Below are positions 1 to 10,884 of a DNA stretch of 64,000 bases, piece after piece; position 1 is the first letter of the stretch, and each line of letters starts with the position of its first letter. The DNA comes from Multifurca ochricompacta (lineage: Eukaryota > Basidiomycota > Agaricomycetes > Russulales > Russulaceae). The DNA is taken from NCBI GenBank assembly GCA_022496185.1, contig WTXG01000014.1, positions 415,265 through 479,264 on the forward strand. Direction: 5' to 3'. Below the pieces are notes generated by a model. It saw nothing but the letters and a program-made list of their open reading frames with translations, made no database searches and was not told the origin of the DNA. Both the position numbers and the translations under genes were made by a program.

Positions 1-263
1 CCAGGACCAGATGTTGTAGCGAGTTGCCCAGTATCGTTCGAAGTAGATAATGATGGTTCATGCAGGCTCGGATGGCTCACCGATGTTGGAAGGATACTGG
101 CAGCAGCCACGACATATTCCCTTCGCTCAACTGAACCACTCAAAGACCCTGAGTGGACCACTGTGCCAGGAAACAGAGGTTTAGCTGGCTTGGATTTTCT
201 GACCGTACCCGGTTTCCTGTGCCACCAGCTTGAGCGCCAGTCACACAACCTGCGACCCAGGAA
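1..263 (-). CDS. possible coding exon running off the left edge
   Basis: On the minus strand one frame stays open for about 88 codons from position 263 to the window edge. It has no start codon and lies just after a plausible 3' splice site (TTTTAG). The translation is rich in Ser, Pro and Thr and I do not recognise a domain. A short open stretch just upstream (about 300-370, minus) could be the preceding exon. It could equally be chance, since nothing ties the pieces together except the splice-like signals. Confidence 0.2.
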
Positions 264-667
264 AGCTAAAAATAAAGCCCAACGCTTAAAGCAACGATTG
301 ATGTAATCCTTTGTAAACCGTAATTTGCACAAAATATCGAAAAGAACTTTGAGTGTAGAGGCCATTCGATGGGAGCAGAACTCATAGGGCCAAAGGGTGG
401 GGGGCAGCTATAGCAGCAGCGGTTTCGCTGAATCTGAACACATGGGCGCCTCAACGCTCAGGGCAGGCATATTTTACTCAAACACACAGCACAGCAACTC
501 ACCCACTTACTCAAAAACATCATCATGGCTGATGGGTCCCAAGTGCACCATATGGTGCTTGCTTGATCGGCTTCCTGGACCTTCCCGTGGGCTATCTTTT
601 TACAAAAATTTCAAGTCTGCGCGCCTCAGACGAGCCTTCCTCGTGAACTTATGGCCCATTTCTCCTC

Positions 668-1096
668 CTAACGGGTGGTTCTTCCTACACAGCCTCCTCT
701 TCGTGCTAAGTCGTGTCGTATCATCCAACGGTTCGTGATGGATGGGTTAATTTTCTGATAACCTTGTAAGTGGGAATGTTCTTCTGTACTTTGGCTCTTT
801 CGTTTTGGCTTACCCTGGGTCCTTACCAGTTGGACACGCTGTTGATTCGTTCCGCCAACATCCGCTTTGAAATGATTTGCATGAAAATGAAATGCTTGAG
901 GATTTGTCGGGCTAGTCAACTGAACAACAGAGGCCTGCGTCTTAAGGCCGTGATTTGTGTTCGCCTCATCGTTGTTGCTTTCCTCCCACTCATCTACGGA
1001 AGTTTGACCACGGACCAATGCTCGTATCCTTGACGTGGCGTCCATAAGCGCGCTCGCCCTCAACATGAATTCTGCGAGGCTAGTCAGAAAGGACAA
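668..1096 (-). CDS. unrecognised minus-strand open frame, low confidence
   Basis: A 142-codon minus-strand open frame with an internal ATG at 1066 (begins MLRASALMDATSRI). The composition is polar (Asn, Gln, Ser, Thr) and a GTAAGG donor-like site follows the segment ending QQRVQL, so only its first 80 or so codons may be exon. No domain is recognised. It might belong to the same gene as the open frame at the left edge. Confidence 0.2.
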   Translation of the reverse strand: MSFLTSLAEFMLRASALMDATSRIRALVRGQTSVDEWEESNNDEANTNHGLKTQASVVQLTSPTNPQAFHFHANHFKADVGGTNQQRVQLVRTQGKPKRKSQSTEEHSHLQGYQKINPSITNRWMIRHDLARRGGCVGRTTR

Positions 1097-2064
1097 TTTT
1101 CACCCAATTAACCGTTTCACTCTGCTAAATAGGGGTGATATTCCGACGCTGTGCCGCTCCTATTCCTCTGATTATTTCGTCTGTCAACAACAGACGGCTA
1201 ATATTCAAGGCGCTCCGTGAATGACCAACTTAGTTCACGAAATTGAGGGAGAGCCCCGCGATCTGTCGGACTATTACAACGACATATTATAAGTTGGCAG
1301 ATTTTTTCAGGATGAGTAATCGCTAACAGCAGCCACTGGTACACACCCCATCATGCAGTTGCCTTAAAATGAAGCTAGCCACGATGTAGCAACGTGTCAG
1401 TACACCTTACTTATTCAACCCAAAAACTTACGACCGCGACCAACGGAGCGAACTCGCAGTTTCCAAGGAACCCACCAACAGCTCTCTTATGTACTGTTGA
1501 ACACCTGCTAATACTGAACGAAAATCGACTCGGTGCGTCGGACGACACGAAACACCTTAAAGACTTGCCTGGTTTGGTTAGCACACTATCGACACTCCAG
1601 ATCTCATGCGATGGATGGAGCCTCCAGCAAAGGCGTCAATGAAGTATTAGCCTTATCGTGCACAACACAAAATAAGAAATTCACACAGTTGCCCTCACAG
1701 ATGTGAAGTTGAGCATTGGCGCGTAACTTCACATCTCATGTGTAATTCGACAGGAGGGCCTTGACCACATACACTAAAACTGCAACGTCCAAGCGTCAAG
1801 CGCAATTTGAAGGAATAAATACTGGCCGGCGAGTCCTGGTGCCACTGAAGACTCCTTAAGAAAAGTAGCTAAATTGACGGGGTAAAAATAGCTATTTTTG
1901 CGAGTTGCAGTCCCCCAATCCCACGAGTCGCACGATCACGGGTGCAAATTTAGTGAGGGCAAAGAACAAGAACACTGGTTTGGTCGGATATCTTAAGACT
2001 GTAGAACAGGCGGTTCAGGTATAGAAGCCAGGCGTTCCAAAATCCAGGTCAAGTAGATGTCAAG
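1097..2064. other. stretch without a recognised gene
   Basis: Only short overlapping ORFs on both strands, none with a recognisable motif or a consistent exon chain. A perfect 12-bp inverted repeat (AGATGTGAAGTT / AACTTCACATCT, 14-nt loop) lies at 1699-1736. The right end is the 3' flank of the complex I gene. Confidence 0.5.
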
Positions 2065-2937
2065 TTAGCCTCTACGCCTGCTAGTATCCGGTGTCCACGT
2101 CTGAGGTTGCCAGTCTTTATCTTTACCAATAGGAGGCAATTCCGAGCTGTTGGATGGTCGTGTGGGTTGTTTAAGCTCGTCAATTTGATGTGTAGAGGGC
2201 GGTGGCTTCCCTAAATCGTTCACAGGTTGCAGGGTCTCACCCTTCTCTCCATCAGAATGTTCTGCGGAAAAAAAAAAAACCCAATTACAGAGGATGCTGA
2301 GGCAACGGCGAGACGCGCGCGTTCTTCCTGGTCCCTGGCCTCAATGATGGCTGCATTTTGAAGAACACGTCGTTGACGCTCTATATCAGCCCGGAGCTCC
2401 TAGCGAGGGGGTGACAGCAGCAAATGTAGTATAGCCTCGCACCGAAGACACAGGGACATACCTCAAAGGTTGGTGGATCCGGCCGGGTGTGCGAGAGCCA
2501 AGAGACCCATTGGACTGCCGTGGAGTTCTTAGTCCATGGCGAGTCAGTAGAAATTATGGGAAGTTTGACGCGGACCTGGGAGACGCCTTGCACCGCCCAC
2601 ATAGTCCCACATATCTTCATACACCTTATACTGCACCCTGCGACGTGTCCGGAGAGGGTCTGTGTGATGGTGATCAGGTAAAAAGAATCCTGAAGCCAAG
2701 AAGACTCGAGACATGCCATCGGTCAGGCTGGGATACTCAAAGAACCTATTTCCTTGAGTAGGGATTATGGTACCGGCAGTGAACGAACAAGAAATCTACC
2801 GAACCTTCGAGATCCGTCCCAACGAAATGACGCTACTCCGGAAATTTTGATTATTTGTCATGTGGAAGGAGAAATTTTTTGAGATGGAGACGCACGGGTC
2901 GGTAGATAGACTGCCAGAATCTTCGTAGTATGGACAT
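2065..2937 (-). CDS. NDUFAF2: NDUFA12/NDUFAF2-family complex I protein, seven exons
   Basis: Mitochondrial respiratory complex I assembly factor or subunit of the NDUFA12/B17.2 family (PF05071). Exons on the minus strand are 2896-2937, 2805-2832, 2717-2752, 2576-2659, 2462-2514, 2289-2399 and 2065-2244. They sum to 534 nt, giving 177 aa with no frame break. Family hallmarks appear in order: VGTDLEGNRFFEYPS near the N terminus (about residues 18-32), VYEDMWDYVGGARRLP (about 45-60), VQWVSWLSHTRPDPPT just after, then a charged helix and a C-terminal WQPQTWTPDTSRRRG. The C-terminal extension ending in a Trp-Pro basic tail suits NDUFAF2 better than the core subunit NDUFA12, but I cannot separate the two firmly. 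The ATG at 2937 fits the usual short basic N terminus. The intron 2660-2716 has a GC donor. Divergent from the hydrolase at 3352. Confidence 0.8.
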
Positions 2938-3351
2938 GTAGAATTGACAGTAGCACAGGTATCGGACACGGTTGAAAGACAGCGGAGAACACGTCGGTCA
3001 GACAAAGTTCCGAACACGTGAAGGTAGACTGCCACGTGACGACCATGCGGCTCTTCACCGGGTATCGCATTCCGGGCCGGGTTGGGCTCATCTCTATGTT
3101 ACTTGCGAGTTGTGAGTTGTATCCTATCCCGCTATCCCGCAAATTTGCTGCACCCGGGAGCAAAGTGGACAGCCTTTCAAACGTATTTCGAAACTGCCAA
3201 GGTGCACAGGTGACGCATACTTTACCGAATCAATATTGACCCGCCATTCTTTCTATAGGCGCCCACCGGCATCTGATTACTGAAATGCCGTCTTTCCGTG
3301 CCAGCAAATCTCATTCTCATCGTACTGAGATCATCCCAGGCCTGAACCACG
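2938..3351. promoter_or_regulatory. shared divergent promoter region
   Basis: 414 bp between the starts of the minus-strand complex I gene and the plus-strand hydrolase, so it must hold the promoters of both. Small ORFs here are not supported by neighbours or splicing. I see no clear TATA box or other defined operator. Confidence 0.45.
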
Positions 3352-4798
3352 ATGTCGCAGTACTCCCACTTGTCAGAGCTGGATCCCGAGCTTTCAGCTT
3401 TTTTGAAAGAGCACCCCCCCCAGGCTTTTCCACGCCCGGATGACGTTGCGGCGCTACAGAAATGGTGGATCACTCACGCTCAGCCGCGTGCCGCAGCTTA
3501 CGATAAAGGACGTTTACCCCCCGGTCAGTAGACGGAACTCCTCATCTGTCTTGGTGATCGCGGACCGAGTCAGAATCGCAGATGCCAATTACAGAGTCCA
3601 GGATTATAAGGTACCTGTTGAGGGAGGGGAAATCACCGTTCGTGCTGTGATTCCAGGCACTGGGGATGAAGGACAGCAATACCCATTTTTGTTTTGGACA
3701 CACGGAGGAGGTCGGTTCTCGTGCATAATCCCTTTTTTGGGGTTGGCATTTAGGCCTTTCTTGTCTCCCTATAGGTTTGATTTTCGGGGATGTCGATCAA
3801 GACGACTTCTTTTTACGAAACATATCGACCGAGCTTCAGGTGACGACGCTAAATGTTGACTATCGGTTTGTCACAAAAATGCTCTCGTCATCCTTCGAGC
3901 TCAACACTCAATCAATAGCGTCGCGCCGGGCCATCTGTTTCCGGTTCAGCTGAACGATAGTTTTGCTGCCCTGAAATGGGTATTTTTTCTGACTCTCTGG
4001 GCTGTCCATACTTCATTTAATAGGACCGATAGGCTATTGCTAACACAGACACTCTTTCCATTTCTCTCGAAAAAGGGTTCATCATCGGTGGTTGCTCCGC
4101 CGGGGGGACTCTCGCAGCGGGCCTTACCATTCGTGTGCGCGATGACCCTTTCTTCCGTGACACGCCTATTACCGGGCAATATCTTTCCTGCCCCCTTTTG
4201 GTGCACATCGACGCGTATTCTAAGTACGCGCATATTACCTGTCAGGGTCCACATGCGTTGACAGCCGGGCTAGTTTTCCAAACGAGCTCCTTTCAGCGGA
4301 GCAAAACAAGGACGTACCCGTGCTCACCAAGGAAATGATAATCTGGACTTTCAGTGCGTGCCTTCACTTCTACCTTCTGGGCGCCTGGCGGATGCACCCC
4401 TCTTTTTAAAAAATCCCAGAGACTATTGGGGGATCCTCTACGGACCCGGAGCTGTCCCCCGTTTTGGCGACCTCGCATGTCGGCCTCCCACCTACGTTTT
4501 TCCAGATATGTGGTCTGGATCCGCTCCGAGATGATGCGTTCCTTTACGATCGCATTTTGCGCGAAGCGGGGTGCAAGACGCATGTGAATGTGTAAGTACA
4601 AGTTAGGCAGGGGATGCACCTTGCGTTAGTCATTCTAAACGAGATGACTTCACGCACAGTTACCCTGGACTTCCGCACGTTTTTTATGTGGAGTACCCGA
4701 GTCTCCAGTCGTCCGAAAAATACCAATCGGACATCAGAATTGGACTGCGTTGGCTGCTTAATAAGGGGGAAAACACACCTCACCAGTCATCTTTGTAG
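3352..4798 (+). CDS. alpha/beta hydrolase (hormone-sensitive-lipase-like), eight exons
   Basis: Serine hydrolase of the alpha/beta-hydrolase-3 / HSL-like family, probably a cytosolic esterase or lipase; substrate unknown. Exons 3352-3523, 3597-3710, 3775-3865, 3919-3979, 4033-4223, 4265-4353, 4420-4591 and 4660-4798 total 1029 nt, 342 aa, frame closed. The oxyanion-hole motif HGGGLIFGD spans the exon 2/3 junction, the nucleophile elbow GGCSAGG gives the catalytic Ser, DPLRDD carries the likely catalytic Asp and YPGLPH the catalytic His. These are in the right order and spacing for the family. No signal peptide is seen. All seven introns are short GT-AG. The 3' end faces RPN3 across 231 bp. 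It looks intact and functional. Confidence 0.85.
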
Positions 4799-5029
4799 CT
4801 CAAGCAGACAATAAGCAATTTAGAAAGAAGTAAGGGCAAAACGTATTGGGATTTGGATACACATGTTGTTCAACACAATCTGGTTCCTCTGTTCCATGAT
4901 GTTTACCTGTAAACGCTTACTACAGATTGGATTGGAACAACTAAGAGTTGCTTATCAAAGAGCTGTTCCAGGGACCTCTCGCGCGCTAGAGGTATCAAAA
5001 AAAAAACGCACAGTACAAGCAAAAACAAC

Positions 5030-6716
5030 TCAAAAATCACCACCTAGAGCATCTTCTTCCTCTATTTCGCCTTCTTGGATCTCCTTCGCCAACTCTTTCT
5101 CCCGCTCCCGAGCACCTTCGGCATCTGCGAGATCCTTCCGATGTGCATTGAGTGGAAAGCGCATTGCCTACAGAAAAGTGAATCCTCGCTCAAGACGCGT
5201 GCCGGATAGGCAGCATACCTTGACACTCTGATTGTGCAGCTCCAAGCAATACCCAATGCGACGCGAGTACATCTCGCTAACCTCGGGCCCATATCCCGTT
5301 TTCTGTCCGCCACACTCCATCCAGCCCTTCTCATGCACGATGCGACCCTCAATGACACCATCACGAATCGCCTTTCCAACAATGTACTCTGCGTCCTCCT
5401 CAGAGTCGAGATGTAATTTGACGCATATGTCACGCAGCGAAATACGGGAGTAGGAAAGCGAGAGACGGCGAATGCCCGTCTTGATCACGTTCTGTCGGAG
5501 GCGCGCGACGAGCGTGTAGGTCTTGTCTGCCTCGAAGCCTGCGGAGTGTGTCGAGAGCGTAGATTGGAACTGCGAAAGCGAGCCAGTACGGACAGCTAAA
5601 AGGTGTCAACGGGAGGAACCTATGCTAAAAGGCGGGGAGCTCGCCTTTCACAATATCAAAGTATCCACGTAGTGCCTTTTCGAGAACTGGATGCCGGAAG
5701 AGGCTACGTTCAGGAATGTCACCCATGAGAAGCTCCACCACAACAAAGAGTTTATGCACGGCTTGGTAGAATCCCGGCGCAAGTTTCGGTGCCGGCGCGC
5801 GGCGGATAGCTTGTTGCAAGTTGGTGTGTGCCGCGGTGTAATCAAGCTGTACGGCCTTGATACGGCCCAGATAATAGTGATAACGAGCATACTGTGAGTT
5901 GGGAGCCGAAGCTGGAAAATTGGTTTTTGAGATGAGCTTGTCGGCTTGGTCGTAGAGACTGTAATGAAGATAACTGCGGAGAAGACGATTGATGAGGGAA
6001 GCTTGGGTTTCATCATCATGACGAAGAGATGCAGTCCGTTGAGCTGCAAGAAATAGGCTAAATGAAAGGTCATCAGCGAGTAGGAGGTGACGAGGAGATC
6101 AGAGTACTGACGGTCGTGCATCGGAGAGGTCTCCACCGAGCTCATACGCCCGCTCAAGTGCAAACCAAACCCTGGCTGCAATCGGATCCAAGCTTCGACG
6201 GTTCAAAGACTGTATCTTCTGCACTGTCTCATTGGCAAGGTCGATGGCGTCAGAGTAGGTGCTCGGAGAAGTGAGGAGATGGTGCAGAATGAGAAGGCGG
6301 AAATAGATCTCAGTTTCAGGTACAGTTTCCAATGGTGGTTTAAGCAAAGAAGTAGCGTCAATCTCCATATATTCATCTAGAGCAGGTGCGACGGGGAGCC
6401 ACAAGAGCAGTGAAGACCTAACCTGAGAGTCTGCAGAAGATGAAAAGGGAAGGACCTTCAAAGAAAACTAATTACACGTACCTTGAGGGTATACTTCTGA
6501 AATGGCATCCCAAAGCGCTTTATTATCTAGGCGTTTCCGGAGTGCGGTCAGTGAGCGCAACACCCGGATGGTAAACCTAGGTTCGAGTGTGGACACCGCT
6601 CTCTCGATGAGCGTGACGTTAGATTTTATTTCGGATACAGGTGATAGCGGGGTTAGTGGAACATCGTCTTTAGCATCACTTTTGCTCTTCGCGTCTTTCA
6701 TTTCGACGTCGGCCAT
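5030..6716 (-). CDS. RPN3: 26S proteasome regulatory subunit Rpn3 (PSMD3)
   Basis: Non-ATPase lid subunit of the 19S regulatory particle, needed for lid assembly and function in ubiquitin-dependent proteolysis. Exons 6482-6716, 6112-6430, 5645-6057, 5219-5595 and 5030-5167 give 1482 nt, 493 aa, with no break and close to the usual PSMD3 length. Recognisable blocks are RTASLRHDDE, YLHYSLYDQADKL, YYLGRIKAVQLDY, the PCI-region block LSLSYSRISLRDI, and the C-terminal VKAMRFP followed by a Glu/Lys/Arg-rich tail. The start at 6716 (MADVEMKDAK) is preferred over an in-frame ATG 45 nt upstream because it begins the acidic/basic N terminus typical of the family. The intron 5596-5644 uses a GC donor. 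Constitutive housekeeping gene; upstream lies tRNA-Cys at 138 bp. Confidence 0.93.
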
Positions 6717-6854
6717 GGCGAGTATTGTGGTATGGTACGGTACGGGGGCAATCACAATCACTTTCAGTCGGGACGCGTCAACCTACGACGCGTCACTCCT
6801 TTTTTGCGATAGGCGCTAGCAAAATATAAACATATTCATTGAACCTCCGATGAA

Positions 6855-6926
6855 GACTCGGTAGCTCAGTGGTAGAGCATACGATTGCAGATCGTGCGGT
6901 CCCGTGTTCGAACCACGGTCGGGTCT
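6855..6926 (+). tRNA. tRNA-Cys (anticodon GCA)
   Basis: 72 nt with full cloverleaf. The acceptor GACTCGG pairs with TCGGGTC (two G-U pairs), the D arm is GCTC/GAGC, the anticodon stem TACGA/TCGTG encloses loop TTGCAGA (GCA), and the T arm is CCGTG/CACGG with TTCGAAC. There is no intron. A and B box sequences are internal. Confidence 0.95.
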
Positions 6927-6929
6927 CCA

Positions 6930-6935
6930 TTTTTT
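6930..6935 (+). terminator. RNA polymerase III terminator of tRNA-Cys
   Basis: A run of six T residues begins four bases after the discriminator base, the standard Pol III stop signal. Confidence 0.8.
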
Positions 6936-7098
6936 ACTATTTATGATTTATTTTTGTTATTTATTTGGTTTGGTTTGGTTTGGTTTATTAGTTATCGCTT
7001 ATGTCATACATGTTAACGTGGTGTTGGCTACCGCTACCAACAGCACCTATTCTTCCTCATTCATCAATAGACAATTCTCGACTATTTTGCCAGCGCAT

Positions 7099-8154
7099 AT
7101 GAGTCTTCAATCACTCTTTTTAGTTCTTCTTGGTTATATCGCAGCTGTACATGCTGGTCAGCTCACTCTTCGGTCACCCCGTTTGACTGTCCTTGGACCT
7201 GATGGTGGTCAGCTGCGTTCAGAGCCGTACGCGAGACATCTATACTCCTTCGCTCATACCACATAGAATGACCAAACAGGATTTCCCTCACAAAACGTCC
7301 CGATCCCGTCACCTTGGGCGCAAGAGATACCCTCAAGCTCACCTTCCAAGTCACTGATCAGACGAATGATACTGGCGTTCAACCGCACCAGACCTTCCTG
7401 CGTTTCTTCGACTCGACAACCGGAGAGGAGGGCATCCAGCCCGTCAAAGTCGTACCTTCCGGAAAGGCGAAATTCGAATTGGTGTGGTGTTCGCAATTCG
7501 CTTTTTTCCCCTTCACCGTTTTTTACTAACCTCATGGGTGGTAATCTCCAAAATCAAAACAATACCAAAAAAAAAAGAGTATGGCAAAACCTCCGAGTTC
7601 TCTCCCGCCCTCTGGCACCGCACCACTTCACGTCTCTCTTCTACTCGGCTCTTTTGTGCACAGCCCCGCGGCACTCGACCTCTTCGACCTCCACATCCCG
7701 CCATCCGCACCCGCGCCGGTACACCCAGAAGAGTCCCTCTACCACCTGCTCCCCGAGCTCGCGCATACCTTCCGCTCGGAGCCGAAATTGCCCCCTCGTC
7801 CCATCTCAGCGTTCTTCGCCGCGTTGTCCTCAGCCCATGGGTTGTCCTCTTTGGACTGGTGCGTGTGGCATCATTGCCCGTTTCTTCTTGCTTGGCTCCT
7901 ATGGATTGCTCACTATATCTTCATCTCGTTCAAAGTGGGGTGCCGTGCGCCCGGGCGTGTCGCGCCTCTTCTCACCGAGCGTCCTCTCTTTTGTGCTTTC
8001 CCTCACTCTTATCGAGGGCTTGCTACTTTGGTACTGGATTGAACTTCGTCTCGGACACATCCTCCTGTATGGCTCTGGTGCCGCCGTACTCACAGTCCTC
8101 ACGGGGAAGCAAGCCCTTGCAGGTATTGCCGCACGCAGGACTAGTAGCAAGTAG
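7099..8154 (+). CDS. SWP1: oligosaccharyltransferase subunit Swp1/ribophorin II, with apparent 1-nt frameshift
   Basis: ER-membrane subunit of the oligosaccharyltransferase that transfers lipid-linked glycan to Asn. Exons 7099-7226, 7280-7481, 7578-7858 and 7936-8154. A signal peptide (residues 1-19, ends VHA) is followed by a lumenal domain containing GVQPHQTFLRFFD and PSSLPPSGTAPL, then the C-terminal hydrophobic segments VVLFGL, SFVLSLTLIEGLLLWYWIEL and a membrane-proximal LTGKQALAG before a basic tail, as in fungal Swp1. Exon lengths sum to 830 nt, one short of a multiple of three. The break lies at about 7824-7827, between FFAAL and LSPWVVLFGL, where one base appears missing. This is either a sequencing error or a real loss of the last three membrane segments. 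The start at 7099 is chosen because it begins the signal peptide. Converges with the GH47 gene. Confidence 0.85.
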
Positions 8155-8393
8155 TCATGTTGCGCTGGGACCTATCTCAAAATGCATCCACTTCTTCCTT
8201 GAAATTTCGCTGTCCCGGATCGGAAGGGCCTTACGATCCTACAAGTCTATGTACAGACACCTAGTTTGGAGATATTCAATAGTGATGTGCTTAGTCCGTT
8301 CGGTACAGATCCCGGACAGCCTCGGGTACCACCCCTACGACCTTTGTCAGACTAGTCTTGGCCTGGCTTGGGTATTGAGCCGGTTATTTGACA
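8155..8393. other. convergent intergenic region
   Basis: 239 bp between the stops of SWP1 and the first GH47 gene; must hold both 3' untranslated regions. Nothing else seen. Confidence 0.5.
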
Positions 8394-10766
8394 AACTTTT
8401 CCGCAGCTAACCGGCGCAGCGGATGGCCCCTGTAAGTGCTCTTTGCCAGTGGGGCGATCAATGGATGAGCTTCCGTGTTGAAAACATCTGGGATCATTTA
8501 ACATCTGCTCTCGAGTTGTACTTGCGAAGCACTTACAGTCATCGAGACTAATGTGGTCTGGGTCATCAAATGTAAGGTACCTGCAGGAAGCATTGAATCA
8601 ACTTAACCGTGGGTTATGGAGACGAGCGCACAGGTACTTTAGTACTTCTGCAAACCAGAAGCTTTGGGTCTCATCACCCTTGGTCGTTGCTTTGCTATTG
8701 ACGTCTTTGATGCCCGCAAAGCCCGTCGACACGTTGAGATACGTGTTGAAATTTTTAACAGCGCTCCTGGCGCGATCTATGTATGTGGGATTTCCGGTCA
8801 CACGCCAAGCGTAGAAGTTACTTTCCAGGACTTCTGGGCGTTGAACATAACCTGCGCCGGTGATGTAGTAACCATGCTGGCTGTAGAACTGGAGTTGACT
8901 CCTCGGGACGTCGTCGGTGCTTCCCGTGTAACCACCATCGGAAGATGCGAAGGCGAATGTGTCTGGACCAATCCCGGTGCTAAGGTAGCCCGCCCACGCG
9001 AGCCCGGTTGATAAAGCTAAAGCAAGACTATAAACTATTTGCTCACGCGTCCCCAATGTAGGTGTTCCAACAAGCATCATTTAGCTGGAGGGCCAAACTG
9101 ACGATGGTGTCGTTGTTAACCAGTTTGCCACCTGAATCGTCATGGATATCTATGACACTGGGGTTCTACTTGCCATAGCTGTGTCTCACCCAGTAGCCAG
9201 TTCCCTGCGTGGAAACAAGCAAGATGAGAACCCACGTGCCGAATCAACCCCCGATCATCCAAGTCCGCTAAGTACACATGATGACCAACAGTGGACTCCT
9301 ACTCAGCGCATTCGTCTATTAGTGCGGAGCGCTCAATATGGATGAGGCTTACTTTCATTAAATACTTGATGGACGAGTCGACAGCTGTAACCCAAGTGTC
9401 CACGAAGGCGCCGTCGTCCGTATTCGAAAGGCGAGCATACTTAATCAGATATTCGAAGTAGCTATCCGAGCCACCACCCCAGGTCTGTGGAAAGGAGATT
9501 GGTTGAACTCAAGTCTAATGAAATGACGCACGACATATCCTCCGACGGGCTCACCCGTGGAAGGGTTAATGCGCTGTGCAGGAAGACCTGCCACGAAGGT
9601 TAGGGGACACTGCGGCCTGGCCACCCTGAGGCTCACCTGGGAGTGGCGCAGGCTTGATGATAGCTAGAGTCAACCAGCGCACACAAATAACGTCAGACCT
9701 ACGTTGTTCGCTATTTTCAAGGCTGCTGCCTCTGCGAGTTTACGGTATCTATCATCTCCGGTATACTGGCTCAGGCGTGCCCACTCCAGGGTTAGCTAAG
9801 GGTGGTAGGAGGTGAGTTGCGCCATCTGCACGCTGAAGGATACCGCGTACCGTCCCTGCTTCAGCGATGTTGGACTACACAGAAGTCGTCAAAACGAGTA
9901 TAGAGAGGAAGACAAACTTCACGTTATCTTTAACAGGCGAGCTCGTATTAAAGTTCACATAGCCATAAGGTATGGCACCGCCCTGAAGCGACTGGGATTG
10001 GTACTGATGGATCTCAAAGAGTCAAAAGTAAGGCACCGACCCGGGTCCAGGCGACAGAGAGCTTATCGGCGAGTTGCTTTGCCCTGTCCACCAGGAATAA
10101 ATACCTCTGCCCGCTGAGTTCGTACGCGCTCAGAAGTCCCCCAATGTATCGAATGGTGCTTTCGAACACGCTTGAAAACAATCCAAGTAAGTGCAGACTA
10201 GTTGGAGAGCAGTGCGATGCGCGGCTGTGTATGTATAACATCGACGACTATACCTAACAGTAGCCGGGGTGTTGGACTTTGAAAAGTCAATAGTCTGAAC
10301 GTGTCCAAGTGCTTCTTCGAAATAGTCCTGTAGGTAGTTTTCCATGAGCATGAGGAGAAAATTTTGGACGACTCGGTGTAGGCTCACGGTCAAACCCATG
10401 ATATGCTAGAAAAAGACGAGGGGATTAGAAGGCAAGAAGTTTTATGAGTCATACCATGGTGGGCATGGCATCAACTATTGTAGCACCCCAACCGTTACGC
10501 GGGTCCAAGGGTCTTCGACTCGAAGGAGCGACTTGGTCGTGACCGAACGCGTATGTCCTGTCACGAAACGAAGTGAAATTTGGTAAACTGATCCGACGCC
10601 CGACACACACTGACCGATATGCGTCATAACTACTGTTAAATATGGCGATCACATTTTCACGATCCCGTGTTGTATCATAAGGGAATGTAAGATTAGGATT
10701 TTGTACCTGTACGGCCCAGGCGGTGACAGGTATGAAGGCTAGCACAAGAGCTGACACGGATATCAT
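8394..10766 (-). CDS. GH47 class I alpha-1,2-mannosidase, copy A
   Basis: Secreted or secretory-pathway alpha-1,2-mannosidase that trims Man(alpha1-2)Man from N-glycans, Ca2+-dependent. The ATG at 10766 starts a signal peptide (MISVSALVLAFIPVTAWA). The family blocks follow in order on the minus strand through about a dozen short introns: YAFGHDQVAP, NGWGATIVDAM (about 10455-10500), ESTIRYIGGLLSAYELSG (about 10110-10165, with the conserved Glu), SNIAEAGT, LTLEWARLSQYTGDDRY, GLPAQRINP, WGGGSDSYFEYL (about 9440-9482, with the conserved Asp), GSHLACFHAGNW, RPEVLESNFYAWR (about 8812-8850), SFWFAEVLKYL and the Ca2+-site motif NTEAHP (8463-8481). The stop at 8394-8396 follows VFNTEAHP by 28 codons. 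No break was found in the blocks I could join. 118 bp separate it from a paralogue in the same orientation. Confidence 0.88.
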
Positions 10767-10884
10767 ATATATAAGATAAGGGAAGAGGGAGAGGAAGAGA
10801 GAGAAGGGTATGATATGGGTATACTGGTTTACGAGACCATCTTAAGCCAAACGTAAATGGTGTAGATATCTCCTTAAATGTTTT

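Noticed and set aside
1699..1736. 12-bp inverted repeat as a terminator or small RNA hairpin
   Set aside because: No flanking gene or promoter gives it a role; noted only as a structure.
7366..8410. Plus-strand ORFs of 262 and 308 codons
   Set aside because: They run through SWP1 introns in wrong frames; the spliced SWP1 model explains the homology.
8551..9345. Plus-strand ORFs opposite GH47 copy A
   Set aside because: Shadows of the GH47 exons on the minus strand.
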